Below, in pieces: positions 12,194 to 24,751 of a stretch of 64,000 nt of DNA. A program made the position numbers and the translations under genes. The notes under the pieces were generated by a model. The model was not told the DNA's origin, searched no databases, and saw only the letters and a list, made by a program, of their open reading frames with translations. The stretch covers positions 547,804 through 611,803 of the forward strand of contig NW_019773736.1 in NCBI RefSeq assembly GCF_001039355.2, read 5' to 3'. Within the stretch, counting starts at the first letter, position 1; each line of letters starts with the position of its first letter. The stretch is from Lingula anatina (lineage: Eukaryota > Brachiopoda > Lingulata > Lingulida > Lingulidae).

Positions 12194-14110
12194 CTGCACC
12201 ACCGGGTCCTCCAGCACCTGGGCCTTGACCACTGAGATGACCCTGACCATCAGCACTGACCAGGCCTGCTATGGTCAACATAGGGGTGGTAATCACCATA
12301 GAACCAGATTTCAGGGTTCCTCCATAATGAACCGTTATCGAGACTAAAGTTGAAAGTTGAGTTTTCATTAAGTTTTCGCTCTGGAGCTCCAGAGTTCCCC
12401 CTGGGTTCACTTCTATGATGGAAAACGTGAGGTCCCCCACCTGGGACTTTATAGTGTTCCCTTGCTGCTTAAAGCCTACCTGACCTGTAGGTTCAAACAT
12501 CACATGTGAGTTGACACCAACAATCAGATCCTGGACACCAATAAGGACACCAGCCACTTTTAGGTCTGGAAGCTGACTGGATGGTTTTCCTGACACAAAA
12601 AGTTTTGGTGGCAGAAGTATTTCTCCACCTTGATCCACATGTAGTTTGACTGGGAGATTGTAGGGGTGTAGAATACCTTGCTTGCTGCTGAGAGTGAGCG
12701 CCTGACCTGGGGTGACATACATCACTCCTGTCAAATCTCCATTCAGATTAACTACTTCTATGTCAGCATTATTGGACTTCATCTCCACTTGAGCATTTTC
12801 AGCTACCAGGAATTCACTCAAAGCACGAGATTCCAGACTGTTCAGATCAATGATGGTTCTGCTTTGGGTGATTACGTGACTGTTTTTCACCATCAGCTTA
12901 TTAACTGGAATACCATATTCATTGGTCTGTATATACACTGTTCCTGCAGCACCACCTCTGATTCCATGGCCACCATAGGCAGTAATGGATCCCACAAAGT
13001 TGTCCATGTGTTCAGCCATTATGGCGATACGTCCACCACTCCCTCCACCAGTTGCGTCTATTCTACCAGTTCCACCATTAGCCTTGATACTACCATGTCC
13101 TTCCAGGATTGCTGCACTGATAAATATGGTGCCACCACTGGCTCCACCTGATGTGGCTCCACCTGATATGGTACCGTTGCCCCCGATGGATTCTATATTG
13201 CCTTGTAGAGAGAGGGTTCCTGTCACATTCACTAATATGTATCCACCTCCTCTTGCAGTACTCCTACTTAATCCAAAATCAGTTGGTTCTTTAAGGGAAC
13301 CATAGGTGGTTCCTGGTTGGCTAAGATACCCTCCTTGTCCTCCATAACTGGCACCATCAAGGCTGGAGTCGGTGGACGAAGGTGCCTTGGAATTGGCATG
13401 GATTTTTGCTCCCTTGCCTAGATGTAGTGCATGTACATAGATGCTGAACCTGGCAGTCATAGCTGAAGATGTCACCACTGCACCACCTTCAAGGAATAAG
13501 GAATTGGCATGTATGCTACAATTGCTGCAACCAACGGATAATGAACTTCTACTGCCCAACTGCAAGTAGTCAATGCTCAAGTCACTTACACTTGAGTTGT
13601 GCTCGTCATTCCTGACCACAGCACCTTGGGCTATACTGATCACTGCGCCAGCACCAGTCACCAGTGAGGACACCACCATGACACCAGTGTTAAGCACTTG
13701 TAGCTGTTGTAAGTCAGACAAGTATAAATAAGGCGCAGTCAATCTACCAGCCATCTTTATTGCAGGTTGCTTATATGAGGACACTGTCATTTTCTCAGAG
13801 AGAGTTAACGCGCCTCCATCATCCACCCAGAATGAGCACCCAGTACTTCCATGTGCATGATAGAGCCCACTGATGGTGACACTGGCACCACTTTTCACAT
13901 TCAACACAGCACTCCCATCTGCTTTGAGCATACCAATGGTAATGTCTGATGAGACTTCCAGGCTGGCTGTACCACTGACCTCTAGCAAGTCTACATGGTC
14001 GATGTCAAAATCATTTTGGAAAGGCAATGATCTCTCTGTGTCATGTCTGGCTTGTAGTTTCACATGTTTGTAGGCTCCCTTGGCTTTTTCTGTTTCAATG
14101 AAAACTGTGC
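12194..14110 (-). CDS. Exon 75: 1.9-kb exon, one and a half modules
   Basis: Phase 1/1, about 638 codons. TVFIETEKAKGAYKHV, FDIDHVDLLEVSG, GGALTLSEKMTVSSY, LQVLNTGVMVVSSLV, FSIYVHALHLGKGAKIHA, DGASYGGQGGYLS, YGSLKEPTDFG, GGGYILVNVTGTLSLQGN, GGASGGTIFISAAILEGHG, GGGSGGRIAIMAEHMDN, GGAAGTVYIQTN, LNGDLTGVMYVTPGQ, LHVDQGGEILLPPK and VAGVLIGVQDLIVG. It ends GPGAGGPGGAG into the next linker. Confidence 0.95.
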
Positions 14111-14325
14111 CTATTGTTAAAAGAAAATGTATTTTAGTTAATATAAAGAAAAATATCCACAACGTACAAAAAGTAACTTCAATTACATAAATAAAGGTAT
14201 AAGATATTTTTAAATGACAGCAATTTTTCCTTTTGCATATATGACATTTCAATAGCAAGTGAGTCAGACATGATAAAGCTATAATCACTGAGCTAACAAG
14301 CTGAATGTGGCAATAAAAAGCTTAC

Positions 14326-15649
14326 CAGAAGTTGCAGAACCTCCTCCAGATACATCCATTGTACCAGTAAAATGATCTTCTCCTCCAGTCACATAGACAG
14401 CAATTCTTCCACCTCCTCCTCCTCCTCCTCCTCCTCCTCCAGCACCATTACCACCTTTGGCAACAAACTGTCCTGCACCACTGAAGGTCTGTGTCCTTAC
14501 CAAGATGCTGCCACCGCTTCCTGCAGTACCACTTAATGTCTGAGCATGGGAACCACTCATATCTATGACACCATCATTGCTCAACCTATCAGCTGTTATA
14601 TTAATTTGGCCACCACCAAAACCTGCCTCACTGACACTGCCATATCCACTGCTACCATAGGAATTAGGCTGTATCAAGGAGCCATAGATTAAGGAAGAGT
14701 TAGAAGCCTGGGATCCAAACCCGCCATGAGATCCACCAATACCAGTGCCTAGGCCAGTGCCTGGGTCAGTGCCTGGGCCACCTTGAGTGTAACCGGTCCC
14801 TATGCCTGTCAGTTTTCCTCCTGGCTTGATACCTAGGCTGTTAACTTTGAGGTGAGTTTTTGCCTGACCAGTTGAATCACCCTCCAACTGAATCTCTGCT
14901 TCACTTTCTATTATGATTGTTTTATAGGTGTGAGTGCCTGTGGCGAGCTTGCATCTCTGTCCTCTGTACAAATGTAAACTTTCTACTGCAGAACACATGA
15001 TGGTCGGGTAAGACCCACTGGATGGGTTGATGGTGTTTTCTTGCCCTGCACTGACATAAAAATGGTTTTCATCAATAGAGGTGCCCTCAATGACATTGTA
15101 ATTCAAAACAGCTATGGTGATATTCCTCTTGTCTGCAAAACCACAGGTAGCTGTTGGACGCAAAACACCCTGGTAATCAATGGACAAGGATGCTAAATGA
15201 AGGTACCCTGGTTCAGATTCATCTGTCCCTGTGTTTGCAGGGTATGCAGCTTCAAACTGGCCACCTGACTGCAAGAGAACGTTCTGAGTTTTCAACAATG
15301 CCCCACACAGTGTAAGCTTCCTTCCTTGTTCAATGATTAAGTTGTTTGGGGTTTGGAGAAGCCCTTCTTGTTTGACAACTACATCTACAGGCAAGTGTAA
15401 ATTATCTCCTCCAGCATTGCCATCTATCATTATGTTCTGCTTTGACCCAATAATCAAACTAGCACCATTGTCTGCTACAATCTTTCCTAAATTAACCTGG
15501 AGATTTGGTTCAGATTTGCTCCGTTCTGTGAAAAGGACTTTTGATTGTCCCTTAAGCTCCAAGACACTGATTTTTGCAAGAAGGGTGTCTGGTCTTATAC
15601 CAGGAATCGTGTGTGCTTCACATGTAGAGAAAGGTTGGTCAACACTTAT
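14326..15649 (-). CDS. Exon 74: 1.3-kb exon, segments f-g then a-d
   Basis: Phase 0/1, 441 codons. SVDQPFSTCEAH, SVLELKGQSKVLF, VDVVKQEGLLQTPNNL, GALLKTQNVLLQSGG, IIIESEAEIQLEGD, GTGIGGSHGGFGSQ, GSLIQPNSYGSSG, GGGQINITADRLSNDG, GSGGSILVRTQTFSGAG and a run of 11 Gly before RIAVYVTGG. The poly-Gly is encoded by a near-perfect trinucleotide repeat. Confidence 0.93.
14412..14440. repeat. Coding (CTC)n trinucleotide repeat (poly-Gly)
   Basis: Nine to ten CTC/TCC units on the plus strand inside exon 74, read as Gly codons on the minus strand just before RIAVY. Likely length-polymorphic. Confidence 0.9.
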
Positions 15650-15877
15650 CTGAAATTAATTAAAGGAAAGAAAACCTATTTTTAGATATAACATAATGTG
15701 TGTGTGTTGGGGGGGGGGGGATATACAACAGCAATTAAACCAAATGTCTACGAAAGCAATATTCTAAATTAAAAAGTTAATTAATCAACACTTTATAATT
15801 GGACATACTGAATCATTTCAATTTTTCAAATTTAAGCTTAAATTTAAAACCACTGTTCATAACCCATTTTAACCTAC

Positions 15878-16068
15878 CTTGGCCACCATGGTCAGCGTAC
15901 CATGCTGTTCCATGTATTCCACCCCACTGGCACCATTGCAGTATCCTCCTCCTCCATGTGCCTTGCTGGCAGGTACAGCTGTCCCTAGCGAATACTTCAC
16001 TGTAATATATCCCCCACCTCCTCCTCCGCCATTACCCTGGCCCCATCCTCCACTTGTGTCCAGTGATC
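15878..16068 (-). CDS. Exon 73: module segments c-d, atypical
   Basis: Phase 1/0. GSLDTSGGWGQGNGG, GGGGGYITVKYSLGTAV, AHGGGGYCNGASG, EYMEQHGTLTMVAK. GGYITVKYS stands where GGRIAVY is expected, so the core motif has diverged. Confidence 0.87.
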
Positions 16069-16321
16069 CTATGAAGAGTATCATTTTTTTAAACATAGAT
16101 GAACAAGTATTTTGCAAGATTTTTGTTGCATAAATTCAACTGGAAACTTCTAAAATAGAACTCCATTATGACTTTTAGTTCCTGAGCCCTTTATTTTTCT
16201 ATTTGTAAGTAAGTAAATGGTAGAGAAAATGCTGCAAAAATACAAAATTATAGTTGATCCCTACTTTTTTGTTTGTATTTTTTTTTCTCACTGCAGGACA
16301 ACACAAAAGCCGATAATTTAC

Positions 16322-16404
16322 CTGTGATAGTTGCCCTGTTTGTCTCCAGCCAGATACTTCCTCCTGCCCCTCCTCCTCCATTGGACACACTGGATGACTC
16401 ACCT
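16322..16404 (-). CDS. Exon 72: module segment b
   Basis: Phase 2/1, 83 nt. ESSSVSNGGGGAGGSIWL, ETNRATITG. Only this frame joins exons 71 and 73 without a stop. Confidence 0.85.
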
Positions 16405-16726
16405 CTGAAATATTAGCTATGTTTTACATCTATATACACACTGCATTCATGCCATATACCCAGTACCTTCATAAAAAATGTAGAACATAGCTAATACTAT
16501 GAGAAACTAACGATATCTCATATATCGCCAAAATAGGTATGGTAACTATCACCATGCCTATCGAAATTCTAAAATCATTACTCTAAATATCAGTATGAAA
16601 TAAAGATAACCATTTAATTCTTTAATTAGTGCAATAAAATATGAAGCCTAGTATGCACCTTGAAATATTTATACATATACATCATACAACATGACATAAT
16701 ATACATAAAGAAATGTATATACTAAC

Positions 16727-16931
16727 CTTGCTGAGATGCTGCCTCTGACTTCCAAATGATCAGAACATTTCAGTATTACAGCACCACCCCCTCTCCCCCC
16801 ACTGCCACCAGAGCCCAGCAGGTCCTCAGAGGGTTGCTGGAATGTTCCATATGAGCCACAGTGTCCATGTTGTCCATAGCCACGCCCGCCTTGGCCAGCA
16901 TGACAGCCACCATTGCCATAATAACCAGCAC
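16727..16931 (-). CDS. Exon 71: module segments a-b
   Basis: Phase 1/2. GAGYYGNGGCHAGQGGRG, HGHCGSYGTFQQPSED, GSGGRGGGAVILKCSDHL, EVRGSISAR. It has three Cys, two of them in the linker. Confidence 0.9.
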
Positions 16932-17243
16932 CTAGGAAATAAACACCACCAAAACCATAAAACAAAAAACTACAGTAAGAAAGCACATACATGCAAAATG
17001 TAGGAAGTTAGATCCTGTGTCTATTTATTTCTTTGTATCTAACTCAAAACCATCTAACTAAACTGTTAACTATTGAGAAGCAAAACACACACTTTCACAC
17101 ACCCACATTTTCACTGCAAACAATAAATTTTTTATCACAGATGCCTTACCAGTTCTCTTTTTCCACATTGTTTATTTTTTTCTCAAATAATGTTGACCTA
17201 GCTTAATAATTGTTGATATAAAAAAATCTCGGAATATATTTAC

Positions 17244-17931
17244 CTGGCCCTCTATCAGGGCTATACCCCCTATAATCAGTGACAATGCTTGCACCAGAGG
17301 CTACAGTGATATTCACTGCAGTGACATTGATACTCTGTCCACTGAATCTTCCACCAGCCATGACATCCAGCGACATAGTCTGTATCCTGGTATCTCTGTT
17401 ATATGTGTCCACCATGACGTCCAGGCTGCCACCTCCCATAATAACCATCCTCTCGAACTCAAACACTCCTGGTGTCACAGACGACTGAGACCTGGCCACG
17501 CGGCCCAGAGTGAGGCTGGCAGAGGAGATTGACAGATTTTTCATTCCACTGAAAGTTCCATTGATGACACTGTCGGTCTTGTAAAACATCACCCTATGAG
17601 GCAAGGTGATGCTTCCAGTATGGTGGACATACAGGTGGAATGGGAGATAGTAACTGGTCTTATGAATGGTCACTGACTGACCAACTCCAACTAGCAAGGT
17701 GCCAAACTTATCTGGTGTGTTATGGTCATGCCCGGTCAGTTTGGCAATTTCTAAATGTTCTACAAACTCTCTGGACAGGTCATTTGGTGTGTCCAGTGCC
17801 AGGTGGGCACCACCTCTTAAGACCACTTCATCAAATTTATAAGACAGGGTTTGGTTGTCGTCTACTACTTGGGTAATCCAGGTTCTTCCACTATCAGCCA
17901 AGTGGACTATGTCATAGTCCTTGATGTAGTC
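17244..17931 (-). CDS. Exon 70: module segments e-g
   Basis: Phase 0/1, 229 codons. SGRTWITQVVDDNQTLSY, KFDEVVLRGGAHLALD, LTGHDHNTPDKFGTLLVG, LPFHLYVHHTGSITLPH, MKNLSISSASLTLG, INVTAVNITVASGASIVT and RGPG. Confidence 0.94.
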
Positions 17932-18258
17932 CTGCAGATAAGAAAAGTTACAATGAACATCTTATCTTTTTTTAGATTATGAAATGCATTTTAGTTGATA
18001 AAGGAATAATTCAACGTGTCAATCCCATAGAGAAGCTTGTTATCACATGTTGCTACTGTGTCCAAAATAATAAAATGAAAAATAAAATTGAACATGAACT
18101 AAAAACTAAAAAATAGATATCACTTTGGCAACCATATAAGAATAACCAGACAGTTGAATTATATTGACAGACTCAAGCTTTAAATAACATTGATAAAAAA
18201 TAACCACATTTTGACTGAATAAAATTAATACAATTCAAAAGGAATGAAATGAACTTAC

Positions 18259-18464
18259 TGAATTAGGCACCTGCCCATTGTTGTCCACCCAAAGGCGCCT
18301 AAAAGGCAGCTGATCTGAAATTCTCTCTTCATAGACTGTCCCAGCGGCACCTGACTCAGCACCACCAGCACCACCATATGCCTGGTACTGTCCTGAGAAA
18401 CTGCTGGTGTTGTAGTAGACTGCTATTCTTCCTCCACTTCCACCTCCGCCATTTGTGGTACTGC
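18259..18464 (-). CDS. Exon 69: module segments c-d
   Basis: Phase 1/0. TNGGGGSGGRIAVYYNT, FSGQYQAYGGAGG, SGAAGTVYEER and LWVDNNGQVPNS. Confidence 0.9.
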
Positions 18465-18803
18465 CTGATGGTTAAAAATGTTTTGCACTTGAATAAGGAT
18501 TTAGGTGTTTCAAGCAATTTTTTGTCTTTTTTGCAATTACAACCAAAACAATTGCTACTTTGAATATAAATATATTATTTTATGAAAATAATTATCATTT
18601 AACAGAAGAAAAGAAAACACATCATTTAAATTATTCCAGCACCCAAACATTAATAATTCTTTAAAGAGGACTATGTTTAAAAGGACTGAACAAGTTTCAT
18701 TATATAAAAATTTTAATAAAATGATACTTAAAAAAAAGACAGATACTTCAGATATGTTAAATCATGTAAAAAGAAATATACTACAAAAGTGTAAATAGAG
18801 TAC

Positions 18804-18926
18804 CTTTTCCACCATTAGCCTGTACAAGACCATTTCCATGGAGTGTATTTGTAGAAATCCAGATGCTGCCTCCACTAGCGCCACCTATCCCACTGAAACC
18901 ACTCTGGCCATTGCTTTGGATAATAC
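18804..18926 (-). CDS. Exon 68: module segment b-c
   Basis: Phase 1/1. IIQSNGQSGFSGIGG, ASGGSIWISTNTLHGNG, LVQANGGKG. Confidence 0.9.
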
Positions 18927-19294
18927 CTAAACAAATTATCATCATCACAGCACACACATTAAAACTGAAAGCACTTAAAAGACACTTTGACATTACCTTC
19001 ATTCAGAAGCAAAAACAGTATTTTGTTTTTGTAAAAGTTGAAAATTTTTTGAACCTATGGATGAAGAAAATGAAAGCGATGGTTTGAAAATGAATTAAAC
19101 TCCTGGGTTTGTATTTAAAATCTAAATAAAAACGTACTCTGTTTATGTAGACCAACGGATATGTTTGCCAATCAGTGAGTACCCTAAAGACAAGAAAATT
19201 CTTATCACTGAAATTAAAAATTCAACATTTATAGATAGTTATATACCTGAAAATATCTTTAATAAATTTTGAAAAACCCATTCAAATCTCTTAC

Positions 19295-19520
19295 CATCAT
19301 TGATACAGGTCTCTTCCACAGACAGTCTAATCTTCCCACCACCATGGACTTTATACCCCCTGTAGTAGGCCTGGCTACCAAAGTGATCAGGGTATTTCAT
19401 GTCTCCATAAAACATGCCTCCATTCCTCTGTCCAGTGCTATGTCCACCTTGTCCACCATGTCCAGCACCAGCTCCATTTTGGCCATTGGATAGTCCACTG
19501 GCATAGGTAATTGTCATGTC
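19295..19520 (-). CDS. Exon 67: module segments a-b
   Basis: Phase 0/1. NGAGAGHGGQGGHSTG, MFYGDMKYPDHFGSQ, HGGGKIRLSVEETCINDG. Confidence 0.92.
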
Positions 19521-19897
19521 CTGGAAGAGAAGTTTGATAAATGCTGTAGTACATTATACCTCATGTCTTGTCATAGCAAATTGTCCTGTGACCAATAAAA
19601 TAGTCAACAGTGAATGAAAAAGTCTGGAAATTTTCATTCCATGGTATCATTTTGAGATACACTGGAGGTGCTCTGGCACAGTAAGAGATGTACATGTATG
19701 TCCTGGAAACATACATGAAGCATCTCTTTCAATCAAATATGCACTCATTTTTCTTTTAAATGGGTTCATGTGTAATAATACTGATGTTAATTATACAGCT
19801 TTTGTTGGATTTTTTTCTTAATGTGAAACCTTTTACAAGGATATCTAAGGCAAGATGGTCTAACTGCTAGGTAAGTAGAAATAACCTGTTCACTTAC

Positions 19898-20123
19898 AGG
19901 TGCAGTAGCCTTTATATAGCCCATCTGCTTGATGGTCAGGTTCTGTACTTGAATATGCATGTTGTCTGTGACCAACTCTCCTCCACTCTCTATCAGTAAA
20001 GAGTTTCCTATCAAATCAATCCCCTTGGGTCCACCAGTGACCTCCATTTTCCCACTGCCTCGAATTGTCACCTGGTCAAATGTTATGTTGGTTCTCTTCA
20101 AGATCTCGGCATCCCAGGGCTCC
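19898..20123 (-). CDS. Exon 66: module segment g
   Basis: Phase 2/0. EPWDAEILKRTNITFDQV, TIRGSGKMEVTGG, SLLIESGGELVTDNMHI, QNLTIKQMGYIKATAP. Confidence 0.9.
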
Positions 20124-20374
20124 CTAATAATTTTTAGTTGTGATTTTAACATAAGAGATGGAAATTATGTAAAAACAGTATGTGACATGTAATAATTACT
20201 GGAACACTGACATGTTAGGGTTGTCTCATAATCTTCCTCTAATTCCTGTATTTTAATTAAAACTTGCATACAAAAAAAAAGGAAAGTTATTACTCTCTAT
20301 GTTCTTTCTATAAATCAACACATATAATACTATGACTTTCTGTAAAAGAGAATTGAATAAAAACACTATTTTAC

Positions 20375-20556
20375 CTTATAATAACCTTCCCATTGCTCCC
20401 TATCGTAAGGACTTCCACCTTCCCCAAGGTACCCTCTACCTGAAGAGTTATACCTCTCACTTCAAGCTCTCTGGACAGATTCACTGTGCCATTCTGATAT
20501 ACATGTAGGCCATATTTCAAGTCAGGTGTTTCTGTTGGAAGGCTGATTTCTAGTTC
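20375..20556 (-). CDS. Exon 65: module segment f
   Basis: Phase 0/2. ELEISLPTETPDLKYGL, HVYQNGTVNLSRELEVRG, ITLQVEGTLGKVEVLTIG: the VY-NG-L and V-G-L--V strands. Confidence 0.9.
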
Positions 20557-20840
20557 CTGTTACAAAACGCGTCATATGGTTAGATTAGTGGTATGGTGAA
20601 AATGGATGCAATCATACAGATGCACAAAAGGAAACAAAATATCTTTCTCTGATAAAGCAGTAACAATGATCCCAAACATTTTCCCATGCACACATTGCTC
20701 TTCATTATTATTTCAACAATTAAAATGAAAAAAATTGCTATACTTAAAAATCACAAAGAATCATTGATAGTCCCTGTAATGTCTCGAAAACAATTAAAAA
20801 GTTGCTTGACTTAAAAAGCACAAGGAATCATTAATATTAC

Positions 20841-21646
20841 CTGCAATGGCCCCACATGGAAAAGACCAGTCTTATCACCAAGTGATTTCCCAACATACAT
20901 GTACTGTCTAAATGTATTGAAGATTGTCCTATAGAGGGCTAGATGTGCCCCACCCCTGATCTCAACCGACTCAAATCTATGGGAGTGTGAGTCCGCTGTA
21001 TCAAACAACCAAGTTCTGTAACTGTCCTCCCCTTTGTGGTCATCAGCTAGAAGCTCAAACTGAACAATAGAGGACCTCGGTGTTCCCACATTATCATTAT
21101 CAATAAGTATAGAATCACCGCCAGTGGTCAAGTCTCTGAACAGAATGGTGCCAGCGCCACCTGGTTCATAGGAGCTCTTTCCCCCTGTTGCCTGGATAGT
21201 ACCAGCAAAGGTGTTGTTGGTGTGGTGGATGGCAATTCTTCCTCCTCCGCCCCCACCACCCACACAAGCAGCACTTGTATACTCAGGCACAGAGCCACCA
21301 CGAACTGATAACATTCCTGAGCCTTTGAAGGTGTCAGCCTGGATGAAAATGCTCCCACCACTTCCACCTCCAGCCTGGTAACCAGAGCCACCATGATAAC
21401 CCCTACCAGTTGTACCATCAGCAACCAGGTCACCATCCAATTCAAACGTGTCACAAGTAACATGGATGACCCCTCCTCCCTGACCTCCAGTGTGACTTTG
21501 AGGACAGGCACCGTGGCTGAGACCACCACCATTGCCACCACTGGTGCCAAAGTCTGCGGGCTGGTACAGGGAACCGTGTGGACCACCCACGACACCTTGG
21601 TGGGTAGCCTGACCTCCACCCCCGCCATGCCCTCCACCAGATCCAC
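20841..21646 (-). CDS. Exon 64: module segments a-f
   Basis: Phase 1/0, 268 codons covering most of a module. GGSGGGHGGGGGQATHQG, GSLYQPADFGTSGG, GGGVIHVTCDTFELDG, GGGSGGSIFIQADTFKG, GGGGGGRIAIHHTNN, FAGTIQATGGKS, ILIDNDNVG, RTWLFDTADSHSHRFESV, EIRGGAHLAL and LGDKTGLFHVGPLQ. Confidence 0.94.
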
Positions 21647-22016
21647 CTGAACAATGTGGATAAGATTTATTGATGAAACACTACTGGATAAGATTTATCT
21701 GCAAAAGAGTCCTTTGGACATGACAACTTGTGAAATAAAATTGATTATATCCCATTTAACTGAATCTGTTGTGCTCTGTTCAAACAATTTTTTGTCCAAA
21801 CTATTTTTTATATAAGTTCTTAATTGATAAAAAAAGTAAACTTAAACAGAATGTTACAATCAACAATTAAAGCATTATTTATGCCCTTAATGTTTGCCTA
21901 TTTAATTTTTCATAAACCAACTTACTTTCAACAACAACAAATCTAATGATAACAATACAATTAATCTTTGAATAAAAAAAAAACACAGCATGATTAATAT
22001 TTTATTACTATGGTAC

Positions 22017-22140
22017 CTCCATTAGAGGTGCTGACACCCCCCTCTGGTGGGTAGAGTGGTGCAGGGGCCATGCCGCGCACATTGATAGCACCTGCTGCCT
22101 CAATCCATACACTTTCAGCACGGATATCTATCCAGTTACC
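22017..22140 (-). CDS. Exon 63: module segment g
   Basis: Phase 0/1. GNWIDIRAESVWIEAAG, AINVRGMAPAPLYPPEGG, the strand preceding a new linker. Confidence 0.85.
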
Positions 22141-22458
22141 CTGTAGAAAAAAATAAGATGAATTTCTCTACATCTGCATAAATTTGAAAAGGCATTGTCC
22201 ACATGCTCTCTCAGTCATTTATTACAGCTGTTGAAAAGATGCAAATAATTGTAAACTTCCCATTTTAAAAATAACTAATTTTCTATCTATTTCTTCATAT
22301 CATACATTTACAAAGCACTGTTGTGCTTTTTCTTCATCTATATTAGCGTATCTTCAGGAACCTCTTGGGATTCCAGCAATTCAAATAGATTTATCTTATC
22401 ACAAAAATTATTAAAATAAAATATTAAAAATAGGTGTCTAATACATGATACAACTCAC

Positions 22459-22638
22459 CTTGATGACAGCACCTGGATGCAGTCGTACACTGTTGGTTAC
22501 ATTAAGCAAAAGGGATGGTTTCCTTAAGATGAACTTATTACTATAGGCTGCAGTTGACACAGAGTGAATGACACCATTCCCAAGGACATTCAGCGAGTAC
22601 AAGTTGAATTCTTTCCTTTCTAATCCAAAGTATTTGCC
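22459..22638 (-). CDS. Exon 62: module segment g
   Basis: Phase 0/0, 60 codons. GKYFGLERKEFNLYSLNV, LGNGVIHSVSTAAYSN, LLLNVTNSVRLHPGAVIK. Short but open, with consensus donor GTGAGT and phase match on both sides. Confidence 0.83.
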
Positions 22639-22885
22639 CTGAAAATTTTTAATCGAATTTTTTTAAAAATTACAACTTTTGAACACTCAGGACAGTCAGG
22701 CCTTTAGCCATATGCCAATGTAATCTGTAATCTGTAAATGATAGCTTGCAAACAAAATGATATTCTAAAACTAAATTTCAATTAATTCAAATTAAAGTCA
22801 ATAAAACAAAGAATGAGACAAAAATGTTGGAATGACTCAAGTGTATAAATGATTCATTTCTGTTCAGGACAGCCACTTCACTCAC

Positions 22886-22995
22886 CTCCTCTCCAATATA
22901 CAGATTGATATTTGTGCCCACAGTCAGAATTTGAACTCCATCAATGGCTCCATCAACATAAATATCTTTGTATCTTAAATTTCTCAAGTCAGTAT
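22886..22995 (-). CDS. Exon 61: module segment f
   Basis: Phase 1/0. NTDLRNLRYKDIYVDG, AIDGVQILTVGTNINLYI. Matches the V-GV--V-G-L--V-NL strand set. Confidence 0.87.
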
Positions 22996-23174
22996 CTGAA
23001 AAATGATTGGAGTAAGTATTTGTCAAATATTTACCACTTCTGCCCTCAATTTGTCATGAAAAAAATAATTAAATGTCAAAGGAACTATTATTTGACTTTA
23101 TAAATTAACAAAGGGCTAAGAAGATCTTTACAAAGGGATAAATAATTTCAATTTTAGTAAGACTGTATACTTAC

Positions 23175-23658
23175 TGACAGGCAAACTCATATAGGTATTT
23201 CCATACACCCTGAAGGCAGCTGGGAATGGGGAATCAGATGCACCAATAGTTAATGGATGCTGTAGGGAAGAATGCAAAAACCCTGTGAGGTCTCCCTGCA
23301 GTTTTCCAATGGACACAACGGCTGTCCCACCAGCTGTGTCATGTTGCCATGCCAGATGTGCCCCACCAAGTAGAACCACATTGTCAAAATGTATTGTTGC
23401 ATTAGGACTACCTCTGGTGACAATGTATGTTCTGGTACTGTCACTGTTGACGTCACTGATGTATGTTGACAGTGGTGTGTACCCCCTGTTGTCTACAGTT
23501 AGGGTGGTTCCAGTACCGGGTTGACTGAGAAAGATGGTCCCTGCTGCCCCCTTCTCTACATCACTCATTCCTCCATAGGACTGGTATTTGCCTGTGAAGA
23601 TGTACTGGTTCTGGACGTGAACTGCAATCCTCCCGCCGCCCCCTCCTCCTCCTTGTTT
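23175..23658 (-). CDS. Exon 60: module segments c-f
   Basis: Phase 0/1. KQGGGGGGGRIAVHVQN, FTGKYQSYGG, GAAGTIFLSQPG, LTVDNRGYTPL, IHFDNVVLLGGAHLAW, GDLTGFLHSSLQHPL and FPAAFRVYGNTYMSLPV. Confidence 0.93.
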
Positions 23659-24063
23659 CTGTATTGAAAAATAAAATAAAGAGATGGCATACAGTTATCA
23701 TAGAATCTAAACCACATTTTGGAACTATCAGTGACATTAAAGTTTGATTCATATAAAAAAAGACTTTTACAGTGTATATTTAAGTCTATACAAATAAAGA
23801 TCTGTTTTATTCATTAAGCATAAAAAACAAACTGTTCAATTCAAGTATCTTCGATATTTTTATATATCTTTATATATCTAATAAATAAAGGACATTTTCA
23901 TGTTAAAAGCATTTAAGATTCAGCGTATCAAAACTACACAGAAAGTGGAGGAGGTTGATAGCTCCCTCAAGGTAACCTATAACTTTATGTTAAGGATTTT
24001 AAGGATTAAAAGCTGAAATCTTAATTTTTACAATATAAGTGAACTTCAAAAAATAGCCTATAC

Positions 24064-24341
24064 CTTGGGCACAATGTTCCTTTCACCTCTGCAGTATCGC
24101 CCTGTAGGACAGTAACATGAACGGAACAAAGAAAAATAGGAACACCAATGTCCACTGTTCCTAGATGACCAACATGTCCCCCCACAACACTTGTTAAATG
24201 TAACCTGGCAGTCACTGACACAATTGTTCTGGACAAAGTAGTAATAATCCTTGCAGACTAGACATCTACGTTCTTTGTCGTATCGGTAACAGTGAGGTAT
24301 ACTGGTGACATCTCCTCCATTGGTACTAATGGTGCCTTTGC
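24064..24341 (-). CDS. Exon 59: segment c interrupted by a Cys-rich insert
   Basis: Phase 1/0. It starts as a normal segment c (KGTISTNGGDVTS). About 70 residues with 12 Cys then replace the usual Gly run: HCYRYDKERRCLVCKD, NNCVSDCQ, NKCCGGTC, SCYCPTGRYC. Exon 60 resumes with GGGGGGGRIAV. The C-x-x-C...YY...C-V-S-x-C spacing resembles furin-like or growth-factor-receptor Cys repeats, which would stabilise the segment by disulphides. No other module in the window carries this insert. Confidence 0.88.
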
Positions 24342-24600
24342 CTGGAGAAAAAATGAAAGAACCATACAAATTAATTACACTGCTTTCTTTGAATGTGGTG
24401 CAATTTTGGGGCATTAATATTTTGTCACCTTAAATTCATATATAACATATTCTAAATTTATCTTGCAGAATGGTCTTTCTTTAATAAGACTGAGACTTAA
24501 AGTGATATTCAATCTGTAATATGTAAAAAATATTGTGACTTTTCACTGTGTATCATCACATAAATTTTGCTTTTAGAGGGCCCTCTGGTAAGCCATGTAC

Positions 24601-24751
24601 CTGAAAATTTCCCAGCAGAGATCCAGATGCTTCCTCCAGCCCCACCTCCCATATAGTAACTGAGAGCATCAGTACCACTAGCTGTCACCTCACCATCCAC
24701 CAACATCTGACTTTCTGCAGCAAGATGCAGTGAACCACCACCATAACCACC
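24601..24751 (-). CDS. Exon 58: module segment b
   Basis: Phase 0/1. GGYGGGSLHLAAESQMLV, DGEVTASGTDAL, GGGAGGSIWISAGKFSG. Confidence 0.92.
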
